DNA of 64,000 bases, taken from positions 744,001-808,000 of the forward strand of contig CALSNB010000001.1 in the NCBI GenBank assembly GCA_943787605.1, read 5' to 3'. This DNA is from GCA-2697345 sp002697345. GTDB taxonomy: Bacteria; Pseudomonadota; Alphaproteobacteria; Rhodobacterales; Rhodobacteraceae. Of the stretch, positions 61,143-64,000 are shown in pieces. The notes below the pieces were generated by a model. It saw nothing but the letters and a program-made list of their open reading frames with translations. It had not been told where the DNA came from and did no database searches. The position numbers were made by a program, and so were the translations under genes. Position 1 is the stretch's first letter. Each line of letters opens with the position of its first letter.

Positions 61143-62447
61143 ATGACACGCGAATACCTAAAAAAAGCAAAAAAAATGATGTCTAAATCTTCGTCAGAAG
61201 TAACAGATATCGTTCAGGGAATTTTAAATACTATCGAAAATAATGGTGAAGCCGCAGCAAGGGAGTACGCATTAAGATTTGATAAATATGCAGGTAACCT
61301 AATTTTAACCTCCGATGAGATTTTAGAAGCGAGCTCTAAAGTATCTCAAAAACTCAAAGATGACATTAGATTTTCCTATGACAATGTTCGTACTTTTGCT
61401 GAAGCACAAAAAGAGACATTGCAAAACTTTGATATCGAAATAGTTCCAGGTTTTACGGCTGGTCAGAAATATATACCATGTAAATCAGTTGGTTGCTACA
61501 TACCCGGAGGCCGCTATAGTCACGTTGCATCGGCAATTATGACAGTGACAACTGCAAAAGTTGCAGGTTGTACCAATATTAATGCCTGCTCTCCACCAAG
61601 AGCAGATATTGGCATAAATCCCGCCATTATCTACACAGCAGATCTGTGTGGAGCAGATACTATTATGGCAATGGGCGGCGTTCAAGCGATAGCATCAATG
61701 GCATATGGGTTATTTGGGTTAGCAAACGCTGATATTTTGGTAGGGCCAGGTAACCAATTTGTTGCAGAAGCAAAACGTCTCTTATTTGGTAAAGTGGGAT
61801 TAGACATGATTGCTGGACCGACTGATAGTCTAATTTTAGCTGATAAAACTGCCGATCCGCTAATAGTTGCAACAGATCTAGTAGGCCAAGCTGAACACGG
61901 ATATAATTCACCAGTTTGGCTAATTACTGATAATCGAAAAGTTGCAGACAAAGTTTTAGAGCTTGTCCCAATAATAATTAATGACCTTCCAAAACTAAAT
62001 AGAGATAATGCCGAAGCAGCTTGGAGAGACTTTGGTGAAGTTATTCTCTGTGCAGACAGAGAAACTATGGCCGCGACATCTGACGAATATGCTCCTGAGC
62101 ACCTAACTGTCCAAGCAGAGGACTTAACTTGGTGGCTAGAAAGGTTGTCTTGCTATGGCTCATTATTTCTAGGAGAAGAAACCACAGTTGCTTATGGAGA
62201 TAAAGCTTCTGGTACAAACCATGTGCTACCAACTGCACAGTCTTCAAGATATACAGGTGGGCTTTCAGTTCACAAATATATGAAAGCAGTAACCTGGCAA
62301 AAATCTACAAAAGAGGGTTCCAAAAAAATTGCTGAAGCTACGGCTAGAATAAGCCGTTCTGAGGGGATGGAAGGGCATGCAAGAACAGCAGATATTAGAT
62401 TAAAAAAATACTTCCCCCATGAACACTTTGACTTAACTGGAGAGTGA
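61143..62447 (+). CDS. hpsN: Histidinol dehydrogenase family, sulfopropanediol dehydrogenase (HpsN)-like
   Basis: A 434-residue zinc and NAD enzyme. Family landmarks: VGCYIPGGRYSHVASAIMTV, MGGVQAIASMAYGL, DILVGPGNQFVAEAKR, AGPTDSLILAD, VGQAEHGYNSPVWLI (zinc ligands Gln/His) and EYAPEHLTVQ (catalytic Glu-His). The C-terminal part (SGTNHVLPTAQSSRYTGGLS, then SEGMEGHARTADIRLKKYFP) matches HpsN better than the histidine-biosynthesis HisD. It would oxidise 2,3-dihydroxypropane-1-sulfonate to sulfolactate. No his genes are near. A truncated SDR gene follows at 7 bp. Confidence 0.85.
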   Translation: MTREYLKKAKKMMSKSSSEVTDIVQGILNTIENNGEAAAREYALRFDKYAGNLILTSDEILEASSKVSQKLKDDIRFSYDNVRTFAEAQKETLQNFDIEIVPGFTAGQKYIPCKSVGCYIPGGRYSHVASAIMTVTTAKVAGCTNINACSPPRADIGINPAIIYTADLCGADTIMAMGGVQAIASMAYGLFGLANADILVGPGNQFVAEAKRLLFGKVGLDMIAGPTDSLILADKTADPLIVATDLVGQAEHGYNSPVWLITDNRKVADKVLELVPIIINDLPKLNRDNAEAAWRDFGEVILCADRETMAATSDEYAPEHLTVQAEDLTWWLERLSCYGSLFLGEETTVAYGDKASGTNHVLPTAQSSRYTGGLSVHKYMKAVTWQKSTKEGSKKIAEATARISRSEGMEGHARTADIRLKKYFPHEHFDLTGE

Positions 62448-62454
62448 GTAACTT

Positions 62455-62649
62455 TTGAACACTGAAGAGTTATTTAATCTTAGAGGTAAGGTTGCTTGTG
62501 TTACTGGAGCAAGTAGCAGCATTGGAAAGCATACTGCAAAGCTACTAGTCAATTATGGAAGAAAGTTTAAAAAACTAGAGAAATGTAGAAAAATTTTATT
62601 TTTACAGATTATTATTCTAAACAAAAGCACTGTAGCATCACTTAAATAA
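62455..62649 (+). pseudogene. Short-chain dehydrogenase, N-terminal remnant
   Basis: From TTG 62455 the frame reads LNTEELFNLRGKVACVTGAS, then SSIGKHTAKLLVNYG, the cofactor-binding start of an SDR (TGxxxxIG). After about 36 residues the sequence turns AT-rich and non-conserved and stops at 62649. SDR partners of HpsN interconvert sulfopropanediol isomers in some pathways, so this may be a lost partner. Confidence 0.65.
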
Positions 62650-62676
62650 TAAAGTAACTCATGCAAGAATACTAGG

Positions 62677-64000
62677 ATGGAAAATTTTATGAAAAACCAT
62701 GGTAATAAAGTTGGTAACTTAGGCGGAACGGCTAGCTTTCCAAACTTATTTCCTATTAACCCAAAAGATCTTGGAAATATGACAATCTCTCCGAAGGGTT
62801 CTTTCGAGGCAGGCAGTTTCCAGACCTTTACTTTAGTATATACTGCTGGGAAGTTTGGAATTGACGACTCTGGTTCATTAAGAGTGTGTTTCAGGTTCGC
62901 TAGTGATCAGAGTAAGCCTCAGTTTAGTAATCCAAAGGGAGTCAATTATACAAAAATAACTGCGTCCAATGGAGCTGTATTAAATTATCGCTACGATCCC
63001 AAAGGAAATGTTCGACCGTGGGACAAGACTTTATATATAAAAGTGGTTGAAGGGTTCTTGAGAGAAGGAGATACAATAACAATAATTTTTGGGGACACCT
63101 CAGGAGGATCCCTGGGTATGCGGTTACAAACGTTCTGCGAAGAGACTTATGAGTTTCATACTTTGGTAGATCCGATTGCTACATTCTGTTATCAACCACT
63201 ACCAGATCAACCAATAGTTAAAGTAGTTTCAGGAACACCAGTTAGGTATGTTGCAGTAGTGCAATCTACTTGCGAAGTGGGAGAAGGTTTCAATATAAAG
63301 TTAAAGGGTGAAGATGTTTGGGGGAACCCTTCCAATCAATGCATGAATAAATTTTATCTAAAGGCAAGTGTAAATATAAAAGGTTTGCCGGAGAGTATTA
63401 CATTAAAACCTGGAAATTTTTATGAGTTAATCGAAAACCTCTCTGTAGAGGAAGAGGCTGAATTTACCATTGATTTTTGTGATAATTTGGGAGAAATTCT
63501 TTTTTCATCTAATCCAATAAGTGTACAAACAAATTTAAAATTTCGTTACTTTTGGGGTGATGTCCACGGTCAATCAGAAGAAACGATTGGTACAGGAACA
63601 GCTGAACAATATTTTTCTTTTGCTCGGGACTACGCCTTCGTAGATGTCACTGGACATCAGGGAAATGACTTTCAGATAACTGAGTCTTTTTGGAATAAAC
63701 TAGATAAACTCTGTGAGGAATTCAATGAAGATGGGGTGTTCATTGTACTTCCAGGGTATGAATGGTCTGGAAATACCAGCTTGGGTGGAGATAGAAATGT
63801 TTTCTTTCCTCATGCTGGCAGAAAAATCAGAAGATCTTCTCATGCAATGGTTGCAGATCATACAGATATAGGGTCAGACTGTAATACAGCTATTGATTTA
63901 TTTAAGGCATTTGAGGATGATAATGAATTTGATGTTGTGTGTTACGCACATTGCGGAGGCCGTTATGCAGATATAGCATTTGCGCATGATGGAAGATTTG
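62677..64000 (+). CDS. DUF3604 protein, 3' end outside window
   Basis: Frame open from ATG 62677 (or ATG 62689) to the window end, at least 441 residues. The N-terminal 280 residues are beta-rich (FQTFTLVYTAGKFGIDDSGS). The DUF3604 region then starts with RYFWGDVHGQSEETIGTGTA, FVDVTGHQGNDFQIT, LPGYEWSGNTSLGG and VCYAHCGGRYAD. The His and Asp pattern is that of PHP-type metal hydrolases. Reaction unknown. AGGATGGAAAATTTT lies before the second ATG. The neighbouring HpsN suggests, but does not prove, a shared substrate class. Confidence 0.85.
   Translation, partial: MENFMKNHGNKVGNLGGTASFPNLFPINPKDLGNMTISPKGSFEAGSFQTFTLVYTAGKFGIDDSGSLRVCFRFASDQSKPQFSNPKGVNYTKITASNGAVLNYRYDPKGNVRPWDKTLYIKVVEGFLREGDTITIIFGDTSGGSLGMRLQTFCEETYEFHTLVDPIATFCYQPLPDQPIVKVVSGTPVRYVAVVQSTCEVGEGFNIKLKGEDVWGNPSNQCMNKFYLKASVNIKGLPESITLKPGNFYELIENLSVEEEAEFTIDFCDNLGEILFSSNPISVQTNLKFRYFWGDVHGQSEETIGTGTAEQYFSFARDYAFVDVTGHQGNDFQITESFWNKLDKLCEEFNEDGVFIVLPGYEWSGNTSLGGDRNVFFPHAGRKIRRSSHAMVADHTDIGSDCNTAIDLFKAFEDDNEFDVVCYAHCGGRYADIAFAHDGRF

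Noticed and set aside
1..64000. CRISPR array or phage structural genes
   Set aside because: No regularly spaced short repeats with unique spacers and no capsid, tail or terminase-like ORFs were seen.

Overview
The window is a 64 kb piece of an AT-rich genome that reads as a marine alphaproteobacterium. Three things suggest this: the coaD/cyclophilin and dac-tmk-holB-tatD-MBL gene orders usual in Alphaproteobacteria, a 'marine proteobacterial' sortase/target pair, and an abundance of sulfatases with an HpsN-type sulfopropanediol dehydrogenase. A SAR116- or Roseobacter-like host is plausible, but the lineage is inferred, not proven.

Layout. 1-2.6 kb is housekeeping: the 3' part of tyrS, two cyclophilins and coaD. 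2.8-7.4 kb is a compact valine-degradation operon (mmsA, acyl-CoA dehydrogenase, 3-hydroxyisobutyryl-CoA hydrolase, mmsB). It is followed by tRNA-Asp, a pterin dehydratase, a D-threonine-aldolase-like enzyme and a methyltransferase. 10.2-21.5 kb is a peptide or acyl-amino-acid scavenging block: a complete dipeptide-type ABC transporter, an amidase, two M20 peptidases and an ArgJ-family acyltransferase. 21.7-24.6 kb is a three-gene sortase locus in which sortase and target each carry a one-base frameshift in a GGG run. 24.8-26.8 kb holds a divergent HupE/DUF4198 pair whose start codons overlap.

27-48.6 kb is accessory DNA. It contains an M81 (MlrC) peptidase beside an AbgB remnant, a formylglycine-generating enzyme beside a sulfatase remnant, two intact sulfatases, a truncated ROK regulator, an integrase remnant, an Asp/Glu-racemase-family enzyme and a PhzF enzyme. 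Then comes an 11.4 kb integrative element inserted at the 3' end of tRNA-Ser(TGA) (attL 37111-37153, attR 48477-48519). The element has its own tyrosine recombinase, a disrupted small ORF, an AlpA-like regulator, an iteron-like cluster and metabolic cargo: EthD, a degenerate MBL, a serine hydrolase, a VOC protein, a quinone oxidoreductase, an enolase-superfamily enzyme and a DapA-like aldolase. Seven copies (plus one partial) of a GC-rich repeat of about 110-140 bp, all in the same orientation, sit between one- to few-gene units from 32 to 48 kb. This cassette-like arrangement is the most unusual structure in the window.

48.8-54.2 kb is a housekeeping operon (D,D-carboxypeptidase, tmk, holB, tatD, MBL hydrolase, AEC transporter) closed by a strong terminator. 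54.3-60.1 kb holds a small lipoprotein and a GST-sulfatase-thiolase-sulfatase operon. 60.2-64 kb holds a secreted HNH-type protein, a 45-residue lipoprotein, hpsN-like histidinol-dehydrogenase-family gene, a truncated SDR remnant and a DUF3604 protein cut by the window end. The formylglycine-generating enzyme would be the maturase for the four intact Cys-type sulfatases, which would release sulfate from organosulfates.
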